Shown piece after piece: positions 7,195 to 15,880 of a DNA stretch of 51,910 nucleotides. The translations under genes and the position numbers were made by a program. The notes under the pieces were generated by a model. That model was not told the DNA's origin and ran no database searches. It saw only the letters and a list, made by a program, of their open reading frames with translations. The stretch is from JABMPU01 sp964457455 (GTDB lineage: Bacteria > Cloacimonadota > Cloacimonadia > Cloacimonadales > TCS61), in contig CAYWJN010000008.1 of NCBI GenBank assembly GCA_964457455.1, positions 1-51,910 of the forward strand, written 5' to 3'. Position 1 is the first letter of the stretch. Each line of letters starts with the position of its first letter.

Positions 7195-7746
7195 CTATTT
7201 TTTAGAGCTTTCAGAAAAGATTTCAGCAAAGAATCTGAAGATTTCCGTATCAGGTTGTTGCCAGCAATTTCTATCAAGTCCCGCTTTGTTGCAGGTTTGT
7301 TCTAAAAATGTTTTTCTATCCCACTTCCACTCCGTAGCCACTTGAGGTAAAAGTAAGCCCGAAGTAAAACTATTTTGTATCAATAAACCATCTCTTCCTA
7401 TTTTAATCTCATCGACAGATTGAACAGGAATCAATTCAGAAAGAACTGAAATCTCGATTTCAATGTGTTCTAATTCGGATTTTTGAAGAGAAGGAAATCT
7501 CGGATCATTGAAAGCAGCAGCTTTTGCCATTTCTTTTATTGTTTCAAAAAGCGATTTATAGGCTATCACATACCCAATGCATCCCCTCAGTTTTCCTGCT
7601 TTATGCAAAGTTACAAATCCGCCTGTTTTGCGTTGATAAATAGGTTCATCCGGGCAAGTTATACTTAATTTACTTTTTTCTATTTCTGCTTTGATGGTTT
7701 TGCGTGCCAGGTTTAATAAAAATTTTTTCTGTTCTTCAGAAAGCAT
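7195..7746 (-). CDS. amrA: AmmeMemoRadiSam system protein A (AMMECR1 domain)
   Basis: A 183-residue soluble protein covering a whole AMMECR1 domain. The hallmark LRGCIG motif is at residues 53-58, followed by the family pattern AAAFNDPRFPSL (about 76-87) and IEISVLS. Its reaction is unknown; the family occurs with a MEMO protein and a radical SAM enzyme in the AmmeMemoRadiSam system, a predicted modification pathway. The MEMO gene lies 17 bases upstream on the same strand, so the two form an operon. The radical SAM partner is not in the neighbourhood. Confidence 0.9.
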   Translation of the reverse strand: MLSEEQKKFLLNLARKTIKAEIEKSKLSITCPDEPIYQRKTGGFVTLHKAGKLRGCIGYVIAYKSLFETIKEMAKAAAFNDPRFPSLQKSELEHIEIEISVLSELIPVQSVDEIKIGRDGLLIQNSFTSGLLLPQVATEWKWDRKTFLEQTCNKAGLDRNCWQQPDTEIFRFFAEIFSESSKK

Positions 7747-7763
7747 AATTCCCTCAAAAAATC

Positions 7764-8582
7764 TTATTTGAAAACAATACCGGAAAAATAGCCGACAACA
7801 TGAGCATTATCATAAGTAATCTCACCGGAATGAGTATAATTCAGCTTCTCGATTTTATCGAATTCCAGCATATCAGCCATATACATCAAAGTAAGAATAG
7901 AGCCAAATCCACAAGCTTCAATCCTGCGGGTACGAATATTTTTGTATAAACCATCAATATCTTTTTTAAGCAGAAAATCAATTAATTCCGTATCCATCTT
8001 GATTGCTGTTTTGCTATTATGATAATGAGATAAATCACTGCTGGCAATGAAAACGGTTTTATCTAACCTGTCTTTGAAAACTTCAGCCAGATTTTGAGCA
8101 AGATAAGAACTGTTTTCATCAGATTGATTGCCAATCAAAATGGTAATAATTTTAGCATCAGGTTTGATGATCTGTACAAAAGGAATCTGGACTTCCAGAG
8201 AATTTTCCGAATCATAGGCTGAAGGAATAAAATTAATGCCATCAATTTCTAAAAGTTTCTCTGTAAGTTCTGTGTGAATGATACTTTGTCCAAGCGGTGT
8301 TTCATAAGCTTCCCAATTCCCAACCGAATATTCGAAGCCAATAAATCTGTGGCTTGGAGCGATAATTACAGCCAGATCAAAATCTTTTTGCTTGATTGCA
8401 TTAAAACCGAAAGCAGCGCATTGACCGGAATAAGTGTAACCTGCATGCGGGGAAATGATGCCTAAAATTTCTTTGTACTTGTTTTTTACGGGAGCATTTC
8501 TCAAAAATTTGTTGATTTGATTTTGTAAAACCGTGGGGTTACCAGGATAGAAAGCTCCTGCAATTTCAGGTTTTTTAATCAT
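7764..8582 (-). CDS. amrB: AmmeMemoRadiSam system protein B (MEMO family)
   Basis: A 272-residue protein starting MIKKPEIAGAFYPG, the usual MEMO N-terminus. Conserved histidines expected at the MEMO metal/active site are visible in IISPHAGYTYSG (about 43-54), IIAPSHRFIG, SSDLSHYHN (about 182-190) and the late Asp-Asn-Ala-His. The ATG at 8582 is preferred over one eleven codons upstream because GGGAG lies 8 bases before it. It is the first gene of an operon with the AMMECR1 gene. The fold belongs to the extradiol-dioxygenase superfamily; no substrate is established. Confidence 0.9.
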   Translation of the reverse strand: MIKKPEIAGAFYPGNPTVLQNQINKFLRNAPVKNKYKEILGIISPHAGYTYSGQCAAFGFNAIKQKDFDLAVIIAPSHRFIGFEYSVGNWEAYETPLGQSIIHTELTEKLLEIDGINFIPSAYDSENSLEVQIPFVQIIKPDAKIITILIGNQSDENSSYLAQNLAEVFKDRLDKTVFIASSDLSHYHNSKTAIKMDTELIDFLLKKDIDGLYKNIRTRRIEACGFGSILTLMYMADMLEFDKIEKLNYTHSGEITYDNAHVVGYFSGIVFK

Positions 8583-8692
8583 AGTAATTCTCCCAATTAA
8601 TTCGTTACAATTCAATATTTAATTTTAGTAGTTTATATGTAAATAAATAATTTGACAAAAACATAAAATTCAATTTTCTAAAGCAAGATAGA

Positions 8693-8724
8693 TTTCGTTC
8701 CCATAGTTTTATTTGAGAACGAAA
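8693..8724. repeat. TTTCGTTC / GAACGAAA hairpin before pdxA
   Basis: Eight-base inverted arms separated by 16 bases, ending two bases before the AAGGA ribosome binding site of the PdxA fusion gene. It belongs to a loose family of GTTCCC / GGGAAC hairpins (10510-10533, 43786-43806, 43908-43930). It could be a repeat or a leader structure. Confidence 0.5.
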
Positions 8725-8739
8725 CAAGGAATTGGAAAA

Positions 8740-10449
8740 ATGAAAAAAATTGCTATCACTTCTGGTGATCCGGCAGGAATCGGACCGGAAATCATCTCCA
8801 AAGTTTTACGTTTTTTGCATCTGAAAAAAGAGATAATTTATATTGTTTACGGTAAATTACAGCTTTTTGATGATGGAAACAAGATTGTAAAAATTAGTGA
8901 TGTTGAGAAAGCTGAATCTCCGGGAAAAATCTTCTGGATCGAGATTGATGAGCGAAATGTGGAAATTGGTAAACCATCTAAAATTTCAGGAGAAATTGCT
9001 TATTCCATTTTAGAAAGATGCGTACAGGATTTGAATTTAGGAAAACTGGATGCAGTTGTAACCTGCCCGATTTCCAAAGAAGCAATTCAAAAAACTCATC
9101 CGGATTTTATCGGGCACACGGAATTTTTTGCAAAGAAATCAAATACAGAAAATGTGATAATGAGTTTCTGGGGACCACACTTTAATCTTGCCCTTTTAAC
9201 AACTCATCATGCTTTAAAAGATATTTCTGATAAATTAACAAAAGAATTTTTAATCTCCAAATTGAAATTAATACATAAAGAAGTTTCAAAACTTATTGAT
9301 AAACCAAAAATAGCAATGCTCGGTGTAAATCCTCATGCTGGCGAAGCAGGAGCATTTGGAAAAGAAGATATTCTGATTCAATCTGTTTTAAAAGGATTTA
9401 TTTCTCAAAACATAAAAATTGACGGACCGTTTCCAGCAGATACTTTCTTTGCCACAAAAGCAACGAATTATGATTTGATAATTTCTGCTTATCACGACCA
9501 GGGTTTGATTCCATTTAAGATGATCTCTGCAGAAGAAGGCGTAAACGTTACTCTGGGTTTGCCTTTTGTTCGAACTTCGGTGGAACACGGCACAGCTTTT
9601 GATATTGCCGGTAAAAACAAAGCTTCGGAAAAAAGTCTGGAAAAAGCTATTCATTTTGCTGAAAAAATGATTTTTCCAAATCTGAAAAAAGATACAAAAA
9701 CCTATTCCGTGTTTGCTAGATATTACGATAATTTTATGGATCATGTCACTTATGATGAATGGGTCAATTTTGTTTTGAATCAATATCATAAGAAGTTCAA
9801 AAAATCTCCGCAAAGCATTCTTGAACTTGGCTGCGGAACCGGCAGTATTTCTACTAGATTAGTAAAAAAAGGATTGAATGTGGATGCTACAGATGTTTCA
9901 TCTGAAATGTTGAAAATTGCATCTCAAAAACCATTCAAACCAAAACTGTTCCGGGCAGATATGCTTTCTCCGATTCAGAAAAAATATGACTTTATTCTGC
10001 TTTTGTTTGATAGTATGAATTACCTTCTTAAAGATGAAGAAATTTTGCAATTGCTTGAAAATGCTCAGCAGTCTTTAAATGATGACGGAATGTTTATCTT
10101 TGATATTTCCACGAAAAAGAATTGTGAAAAAAACTTCGATGGATTTATTGATATTAAAGATTCTGAAAATGAATATATTATTCATCAAAGCGATTTGGAT
10201 TATTCAAGTAATATTCAGACCACAAAGTTAACATTTTATCTTAAGAAGGGTTATCTTTTTACCAGAGAAGATGAGATTCATAAACAAAAAATATACAAGG
10301 TTAAAGAAATTATTTCTCTGATTTCTATGAGTAATCTGGACTTGATTGGAATTTACTGTATTGAGAAAGAGGAGAATTTGTTGAGAAAAGATACGGATGC
10401 TCTTGATAATTTGTTTACGAGGTTGTTTTTTGTTTTGGAGAAGAAATAG
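8740..10449 (+). CDS. pdxA: PdxA (4-hydroxythreonine-4-phosphate dehydrogenase) fused to a class I SAM methyltransferase
   Basis: A 569-residue protein. Residues 1-320 are a complete PdxA, the NAD-dependent enzyme of the DXP-dependent pyridoxal phosphate pathway: SGDPAGIGPEI near the start, the metal-ligand region HTEFF, LTTHHALKD, NPHAGEAGAFGKED, SAYHDQGLIPFKM and VRTSVEHGTAFDIAGK. Residues from about 328 are a SAM-dependent methyltransferase: it begins YSVFARYYDNFMD, has the SAM-binding loop ILELGCGTGSISTRL (about 365-379), VDATDVSSEML and LLLFDSMNYL. PdxA normally stands alone at about 330 residues. The join falls in an A-rich stretch (about 9680-9705), so a base error merging two adjacent genes is possible. 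The ATG at 8740 follows AAGGA. The methyl acceptor is unknown. Confidence 0.85.
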   Translation: MKKIAITSGDPAGIGPEIISKVLRFLHLKKEIIYIVYGKLQLFDDGNKIVKISDVEKAESPGKIFWIEIDERNVEIGKPSKISGEIAYSILERCVQDLNLGKLDAVVTCPISKEAIQKTHPDFIGHTEFFAKKSNTENVIMSFWGPHFNLALLTTHHALKDISDKLTKEFLISKLKLIHKEVSKLIDKPKIAMLGVNPHAGEAGAFGKEDILIQSVLKGFISQNIKIDGPFPADTFFATKATNYDLIISAYHDQGLIPFKMISAEEGVNVTLGLPFVRTSVEHGTAFDIAGKNKASEKSLEKAIHFAEKMIFPNLKKDTKTYSVFARYYDNFMDHVTYDEWVNFVLNQYHKKFKKSPQSILELGCGTGSISTRLVKKGLNVDATDVSSEMLKIASQKPFKPKLFRADMLSPIQKKYDFILLLFDSMNYLLKDEEILQLLENAQQSLNDDGMFIFDISTKKNCEKNFDGFIDIKDSENEYIIHQSDLDYSSNIQTTKLTFYLKKGYLFTREDEIHKQKIYKVKEIISLISMSNLDLIGIYCIEKEENLLRKDTDALDNLFTRLFFVLEKK

Positions 10450-10509
10450 TGTCTATTGTATATTGTTACCAATTTTCATGAAGGCTTTCGGGATAATGCA
10501 ATATATTAT

Positions 10510-10533
10510 GTTCCCAAAGAGGGCTTTGGGAAC
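10510..10533. repeat. GTTCCCAAAG / CTTTGGGAAC perfect hairpin
   Basis: Ten-base perfect arms with a four-base loop, in the 135-base spacer between the PdxA fusion gene and RNase HII. Two similar hairpins lie at 43786-43806 and 43908-43930. Confidence 0.65.
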
Positions 10534-10584
10534 AAGTATTTTAGGATTTTACTCAATCAGGAGAGAAGGTTTTACATAAATAGA

Positions 10585-11169
10585 ATGAAATATTGGAATA
10601 AAAAAAAGACAGTTGCCGGTATAGATGAAGCTGGCAGAGGACCTTTAGCAGGACCTGTGGTGGTTGCAGCTGTGATTTTAAATCCTTCAATAAAAATTGA
10701 AGGTTTGAACGATTCCAAAAAAATATCTGAGAAAAAAAGAGAAGAACTTTTTGAAATCATCCGGAAAACAGCGATCGATTGGCATGCTCAGGTTATACAT
10801 GCAAAGAAGATCGATGAAATAAATATTCTACAGGCTACTTTTCTGGGAATGGAAAAAGCAGTGGAAAATCTTAAAGTAAAACCAGAAATCTGCTTAATTG
10901 ATGGAAATAAACTACCGGAAAAATTGAAACATTTTGCTCAAGCAATCATAAAAGGTGACAGCAAATTCAACTCAATTGCAGCCGCTTCAATATTGGCAAA
11001 AGTTTATCGTGATAGAATAATGATGCAGCTTCACGAGAAATTTCCGATGTATAATTTTAAGAAAAATAAAGGATATCCCACCAGAGAGCATCTGGAAGCG
11101 ATCTCGAAATATGGGATTATTTCAGCTCATAGAAAATCTTACAGACCGGTTCGGGAAGCAATTGACTGA
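10585..11169 (+). CDS. rnhB: Ribonuclease HII
   Basis: A 194-residue enzyme that cuts RNA in RNA/DNA hybrids and at single ribonucleotides. VAGIDEAGRGPLAGPV near residues 8-23 holds the first Asp-Glu pair of the active site. LNDSKKIS follows, CLIDGN (about 102-107) holds the next Asp, and AAASILAKVYRDRIM (about 130-144) is the family signature with the last Asp. The start at 10585 gives normal family length; the frame is open further upstream, but that sequence is a palindromic repeat and non-conserved. A purine-rich AGGAGAGAAGG lies rather far (about 15 bases) from the ATG, so the start is not certain. Confidence 0.92.
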   Translation: MKYWNKKKTVAGIDEAGRGPLAGPVVVAAVILNPSIKIEGLNDSKKISEKKREELFEIIRKTAIDWHAQVIHAKKIDEINILQATFLGMEKAVENLKVKPEICLIDGNKLPEKLKHFAQAIIKGDSKFNSIAAASILAKVYRDRIMMQLHEKFPMYNFKKNKGYPTREHLEAISKYGIISAHRKSYRPVREAID

Positions 11170-11887
11170 TAGAAACATTATCCTATCTATTCACCTAACC
11201 TGGACAAGCCAGAACCAAAAATTAGGCAATGTTAAAAATATGAATTCCAAAATCCTAATTCCTAATGTCAAATAAAATGACAAAGCATAAATGTCCAATC
11301 ATCTGCCAGTCCTGATTTGTCGCTTCTCTATCTCATAACTGGCGGATATTGTACGAAATGTAACCAAATGTCTACCATTTTCCGTTTTAAGCAGCCTTAG
11401 AAGCACATAGAGAACTTTTCGGTTATTTTTGGTGTCTGCTAACTCAAAATTTATTGGCTTTTTGCTCCAGAAGAATATTTTGTCATTTCCGAGATTGATT
11501 GAAACATTTAACTCACTGCTTTTCCGTTCTTTAGAAATTAGGCTTGGCTGGGTATTTCGGGTTTCATTTTTGATTTATTTTATTCAGCTTATCTTTTTTG
11601 GCAAGTCTTTTTTTTTCAGATAGATAGCAGATAGTTTTTTGATGTTTCCCAGTCATTTTTCGGCTTCCATATCTCTTCCAGAATTGCAGAAAAATAAATT
11701 TCTGACAAAAATGAATACCTGAAATCAATAATTTAATTTTTTTTGTCAATTTACGAATAAGTTCTAAATTTTATAAAAATGTGCACTTTTTTATGAATTA
11801 TTTTTTGTAAATGATTGATTTATTGTGGGTTGGAGTGAACAGTGTCCTGCTTTATTAGATTCTATGCGGTTTGCCTTGATTTTTTAA
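11170..11887. other. 718-base stretch with no supported gene
   Basis: AT-rich and free of convincing coding sequence; two short ORFs here (about 11429-11623 plus, 11564-11749 minus) lack ribosome binding sites and recognisable products. It includes a run near 11240-11310 with repeated AATTCC and AATGTC words, and long T and A tracts near 11590-11810. It may be decayed sequence. Confidence 0.4.
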
Positions 11888-12784
11888 AAGAAAAAAAGCA
11901 TAAAACAGAATCGAGCTTATTTATTAGCAATTATAGCTGTTCTCTTTTGGTCGACAGTTGCATCTGCATTCAAAATTTCTTTGCGATATCTGAATTTTAT
12001 TCAGCTTCAGTTTTATGCTACAATAGTTTCAGTTGTTATTCTTTTTGTAATTATTTCTTTTCAAAACAAGTTAAGTTTATTGAAAGAATTCACTTTCAAA
12101 GACTATTTCCATTCTGCAGTTTTAGGCTTTTTGAATCCATTCCTTTATTATCTGGTTTTGTTGAAAGCGTATTCGCTACTTCTGGCTCAAGAAGCTCAGA
12201 GTTTAAATTATATTTGGGGAATTGCACTTGTAATTTTATCTGTTCCTATTCTTAAACAAAAAATCTCGATTAAAGCTTTTGCAGCTATTTTATTAAGTTT
12301 TTTCGGTGTTTTGATAATTGCCACACGAGGTGATTTCTCAACTTTCAATTTTTCCAATCCGCTCGGAAAAAGTTTGGCTGTCGGTTCATCTGTAATTTGG
12401 TCACTTTTTTGGAGTTACAACATGAAAGACAAAAGAGATACAGAGACAAAATTATTTCTCAATCTCTTCTTTGGATTGATTTTTATAACGATTGCGAATA
12501 TTCTATTTTCTAAAATAATTTTTCCTGATTTTAAGGGAATATTGAGTGTAATTTATATTGGATTATTTGAAATGGGAATAACATTTATTATCTGGCTGAA
12601 AGCATTAAGTCTTTCTAAAACTACTGCAAAAGTAAGTAATTTAATATTCTTAGCTCCATTTTTGTCTTTATTTATTATTTCAAAAATTGTGAAAGAAAGA
12701 ATTCTATTATCTTCAATAATTGGATTGTTTTTTATTATTTCAGGAATTGTTATTCAAAATTATAAATTAAAAAAAAAGCTATAA
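11888..12784 (+). CDS. EamA/DMT-family transporter with no normal start codon
   Basis: An inner-membrane transporter with about ten hydrophobic segments in two EamA repeats; the substrate is unknown. The first ordinary start in frame, TTG at 11981, would cut off the first helix. The same frame upstream reads AYLLAIIAVLFWSTVASAFK (11912-11971), typical of the start of these transporters, preceded by KKKSIKQNR and then a TAA at 11885-11887. An ATG at 11864 is in the same frame but reads only seven codons to that TAA. So the true start is a rare codon such as ATA at 11900, or the N-terminus was broken by a change in the A/T-rich tract at 11880-11897. The end overlaps a convergent gene by six bases. 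Confidence 0.75.
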   Translation, partial: KKKSIKQNRAYLLAIIAVLFWSTVASAFKISLRYLNFIQLQFYATIVSVVILFVIISFQNKLSLLKEFTFKDYFHSAVLGFLNPFLYYLVLLKAYSLLLAQEAQSLNYIWGIALVILSVPILKQKISIKAFAAILLSFFGVLIIATRGDFSTFNFSNPLGKSLAVGSSVIWSLFWSYNMKDKRDTETKLFLNLFFGLIFITIANILFSKIIFPDFKGILSVIYIGLFEMGITFIIWLKALSLSKTTAKVSNLIFLAPFLSLFIISKIVKERILLSSIIGLFFIISGIVIQNYKLKKKL

Positions 12785-13054
12785 ATCATCATCTAAATCA
12801 AAATCTTCTTCATCTTCATCATTTCCCTGCATCCAATCCGGACAAAAAATAATATTTTCGGTTTTATCCCAGCCATCAACGTTCTTCAGTCCGAATCTAT
12901 CGAGAATTTCCATTTCCCAAAGCGAGTATCGAACTTTATCATCAACAACATCATAAACCAGAACGGGTTTATGGTATTTTCTTAGATTGAAATCTGTTTT
13001 GTTCAATTCAAAAAATTCTTTAATCCGCTTTAAATCTTTCTCTGCTTTCATCAT
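12779..13054 (-). CDS. Small acidic hypothetical protein
   Basis: A 91-residue soluble protein that I cannot assign. It has a basic N-terminal third, a middle with aromatic residues (VRYSLWEMEILDRFG, about 41-55) and a strongly acidic tail (NDEDEEDFDLDDDL). The start has a strong GAGGGAG upstream, which supports expression. It converges on the EamA transporter with a six-base overlap and diverges from the secreted protein at 13184. No signal peptide is seen. Confidence 0.65.
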   Translation of the reverse strand: MMKAEKDLKRIKEFFELNKTDFNLRKYHKPVLVYDVVDDKVRYSLWEMEILDRFGLKNVDGWDKTENIIFCPDWMQGNDEDEEDFDLDDDL

Positions 13055-13183
13055 AATGCATCTCCCTCAAAAAGATATCTCTAAAAATACACCGGAAAAA
13101 TCAAACATGGAGCTAATTCCAAATTTTATTGACCGGATTCTGTTTCAAAATTTACTCGTCCTAAAAAGCATTTAAGGCAAGAT

Positions 13184-14542
13184 ATGTCAAATAAAATCAA
13201 AGTTAAATTATGGATTATTTTTTTACTGATATTTTCAGGATCAGTTTTTGCATTTGATCCATCAGTTGAAGATTTTGTCGATAAATACCAGTATGATTTG
13301 TATAAATCCTGGATGAAGAAAGGTGATTTCCCTTCCCATATTAAAGCTTGTTTCCAAAAAGATAAAATCTCAAAAACCTTTAAAAATTCGCTTAACAAAG
13401 ATATTGACGTAGAATATGATTGGCAGAACTGGAAGATTTATAATCAGAGAGAAAATCTGAGTAGATTCAGGAAAATCGAAGATAAGGAATTTGTAAAATA
13501 CTGGAAAAATTTTGAATCCTTTATTTACCGCTTCAATTGCTCTGACAGCACGTTTTCCCAGGATTTTATGGAAACAACTGAAATAAAACTGGTGTTTATG
13601 AATGTAGCTGGTGGGAAGGCTTTAGGATTGTTACGGGATATTTGGAAAGAACACAGAATCACTATTTCATCTGTTGAACATATTTTTGCTGATAATCATA
13701 TCACATTCAAAATTTTCGATGAAAAAGGGAATGAGATTATTATCTCTTTTCCTACGGATTTCGAAGTTATACAAAGATTAACGAAAAAAGGATTTCCGGA
13801 AGAACCATCGAAACAAGAAATTGAAGAAGAAAAGAGAGATTTACTCAAACTTAATCTATCGCAATTTATCGCAAAATATTACAAATTTAAACAATCTCGT
13901 GAAATTTTGAATAATAAAATTAAAGATGTTTCAGGATTCTTAAAGGTTGAATTTCCAAATCATAAAGTTGAATTTGAAGATGAAAAATATGATTTAACAA
14001 CGAATCCTTTTCAGACAAATATTTTTAGTGATTTATTTATAGAAGTTTCTGCAAATGACGATGGAATCGTTTTTTTTCCTTCTTCGGAATATGAACTTGA
14101 GAACAAGATTTTCAAAATGAAAAACGCTGAATGCATAGATCTCTATAAATTGAGTGATTTTGAAATTGAAAAGATTTCTCCTTTTTTTCCTCAATTGATT
14201 TATCAACATCGGGCAATCGGCAGCAAACTAATGAATTTTTTATTAGCTGAAGATGAAGTTTCTACAACTTTGGTTGTGAAGGAAGATCAAAAGAAAATTT
14301 ATGATATCTATTCTTATGAAAATCTGCTTCTGATGCTCAGCAAATATTGGTCGGACAGGACTCTTTATTTCAGTATCCTGGAAGTGAAAAAGGTTAATAA
14401 CTTCATAGAATTTAAAAGCTATCTGGTTGCCAGAGAACCTGAAACAGGAAAATATGATCTGGCAGAAATTAATTTCCTTTTGGATGAAAATTATAAAATT
14501 GATCTGATTATGATGTTTTTGAATCCCGATTTAAAGGAGTGA
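13184..14542 (+). CDS. Secreted or periplasmic protein of unknown function
   Basis: A 452-residue protein with an N-terminal signal peptide (hydrophobic WIIFLLIFSGSVFAF, likely cleaved near residue 25) and no further membrane helix. The remainder is lysine/glutamate-rich and mixed alpha-beta, with no motif I recognise. AAGG lies about 8 bases upstream of the ATG. The stop overlaps the upstream edge of the tatD reading frame and tatD follows on the same strand, so the two are probably co-transcribed, although a functional link is not obvious. Confidence 0.75.
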   Translation: MSNKIKVKLWIIFLLIFSGSVFAFDPSVEDFVDKYQYDLYKSWMKKGDFPSHIKACFQKDKISKTFKNSLNKDIDVEYDWQNWKIYNQRENLSRFRKIEDKEFVKYWKNFESFIYRFNCSDSTFSQDFMETTEIKLVFMNVAGGKALGLLRDIWKEHRITISSVEHIFADNHITFKIFDEKGNEIIISFPTDFEVIQRLTKKGFPEEPSKQEIEEEKRDLLKLNLSQFIAKYYKFKQSREILNNKIKDVSGFLKVEFPNHKVEFEDEKYDLTTNPFQTNIFSDLFIEVSANDDGIVFFPSSEYELENKIFKMKNAECIDLYKLSDFEIEKISPFFPQLIYQHRAIGSKLMNFLLAEDEVSTTLVVKEDQKKIYDIYSYENLLLMLSKYWSDRTLYFSILEVKKVNNFIEFKSYLVAREPETGKYDLAEINFLLDENYKIDLIMMFLNPDLKE

Positions 14543-14553
14543 AAAAGTTAATA

Positions 14554-15312
14554 ATGAAGATATTTGAAACTCACGCTCATCTGGATTTCTCAAATTTTAA
14601 GAATGATAGAAAAGAAATTTTAAAGCAGTGCTTCAACTCCGGAATCGAGTATATTATCAATGTTGGAATCGATGAAGAAACATCGAAGGCAAGTATTGAT
14701 CTGGCGGAGAAGTATGAAGGAATTTTTGCTTCTGTTGGCTATCATCCACACGATGCGAAAAAGTTCGATAGAAACGTGATTTTACAATTATCACAACATC
14801 GGAAAGTGGTTGCCATCGGTGAGATCGGATTGGATTTTTATCGGAATTTATCTCCCAAAGATGTTCAGAGAAAAGTGTTTGAAGAACAAATTATCTTAGC
14901 AAATGAACTGAATTTGCCAATAATAGTTCACGATCGGGATACCCACGAAGAGTGTTTACAGATTTTGGAGAAATATAATCCGCAAAAAGTGGTGTTTCAC
15001 TGTTTTTCCGGTGATGAAATTTTCGCTGAAAAAATCATTCAAAAAGGTTGGTTTATATCTTTCACAGGAACGATTGCCTATAAAAATAATAAACAGGAAA
15101 ATGTTGTCAGAATGGTGCCATTAGATAAATTTTTTGTGGAAACAGATTCTCCTTTTCTGAGTCCGGTTCCCGAAAGAGGAAAAAGGAATTCTCCTTTAAA
15201 TCTTCATTTTATTATTGAAAAGATTGCTGAGATCAGAGGGTTATCACCAAAACAAATTGCTCAAATTTCATATGAGAATGCAGTTAATTATTTCTTGAAA
15301 GATAGAATATAA
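14554..15312 (+). CDS. tatD: TatD-family metal-dependent hydrolase (DNase)
   Basis: A 252-residue TIM-barrel amidohydrolase with all usual metal ligands: THAHLDF at the N-terminus, GEIGLDFYR (about 88-96), IVHDRDTHEE (about 124-133), FHCFSG (about 148-153) and ETDSPFLSP (about 196-204). TatD enzymes act as metal-dependent nucleases in DNA repair or degradation. The ATG at 14554 is preferred; a GTG at 14539 overlaps the previous stop and adds five residues. It follows the secreted unknown protein without a gap. Confidence 0.93.
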   Translation: MKIFETHAHLDFSNFKNDRKEILKQCFNSGIEYIINVGIDEETSKASIDLAEKYEGIFASVGYHPHDAKKFDRNVILQLSQHRKVVAIGEIGLDFYRNLSPKDVQRKVFEEQIILANELNLPIIVHDRDTHEECLQILEKYNPQKVVFHCFSGDEIFAEKIIQKGWFISFTGTIAYKNNKQENVVRMVPLDKFFVETDSPFLSPVPERGKRNSPLNLHFIIEKIAEIRGLSPKQIAQISYENAVNYFLKDRI

Positions 15313-15346
15313 CCTTGAAAATGGTTATGTTTTTATCCGGAGTTTT

Positions 15347-15398
15347 AACCGTTGAAAAAGCTTAGCAGGAAGAAAGAACTTTTAAACCTTTTCAAGTT
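15347..15398 (-). repeat. Imperfect palindrome, family A, copy 3 (reverse)
   Basis: Read on the minus strand it begins AACTTGAAAAGGTTT, contains CTTTCTTCCTGCTAAGC and ends TTTTTCAACGGTT, matching the copies at 3475 and 3702. It lies in the spacer between tatD and the ferredoxin gene. Confidence 0.7.
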
Positions 15399-15476
15399 TT
15401 TATCTTTTAATAAAAAACTTGATATAAAAATATCCCTGAATATTTTTGCCCCAGATTTGTATGAATTGGAGGAAAA

Positions 15477-15647
15477 ATGGCAGTAGTAATAAACGAAGAA
15501 ACCTGCATTGGATGCGAAGCTTGCATTGAATCTTGCCCCACAGAAGCTCTTGAAATGGTAGATGAAAAAGCCAAAGTTGATGCAGAAAAATGCGTTGACT
15601 GCGGAGCTTGTATAGACGAATGTCCGGTGGAATCTATTTCTCTGTAG
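15477..15647 (+). CDS. Two-cluster [4Fe-4S] ferredoxin
   Basis: A 56-residue ferredoxin of the clostridial type. Two cluster motifs are intact: CIGCEACIESCP (residues 10-21) and CVDCGACIDECP (about 38-49), each CX2CX2CX3CP, so all eight cysteines are present. It would carry low-potential electrons in the cytoplasm, for example for pyruvate oxidation or hydrogen metabolism. GGAGG lies directly before the ATG. An intrinsic terminator follows, so it is probably a one-gene transcript. Confidence 0.95.
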   Translation: MAVVINEETCIGCEACIESCPTEALEMVDEKAKVDAEKCVDCGACIDECPVESISL

Positions 15648-15668
15648 AAAATAAGCTTTTTGAAATTC

Positions 15669-15694
15669 AAGCCGTGAAATTCACGGCTTTTTTT
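15669..15694 (+). terminator. Intrinsic terminator after the ferredoxin gene
   Basis: Arms AAGCCGTGAA / TTCACGGCTT followed by a run of T, 22 bases after the ferredoxin stop. Confidence 0.9.
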
Positions 15695-15880
15695 ATTTCT
15701 AAAAAAATGTGAGTGTTTGAAATCTTAAATCTGTTAAGGGTATTTATTTTCAGGTTGTAATCAAACTTTTATTGACAATTTATTCGGCAATTTGAATTTT
15801 CCATCACATTTTTTATTATTTTTTATATTTACCTTAAATTATAATCTATTATTGTATGCAAAATAGAAAAAGAGGAAATA

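Noticed and set aside
11429..11749. Two short overlapping ORFs on opposite strands in the gene-free stretch
   Set aside because: No ribosome binding site, low-complexity AT-rich products and no motif.
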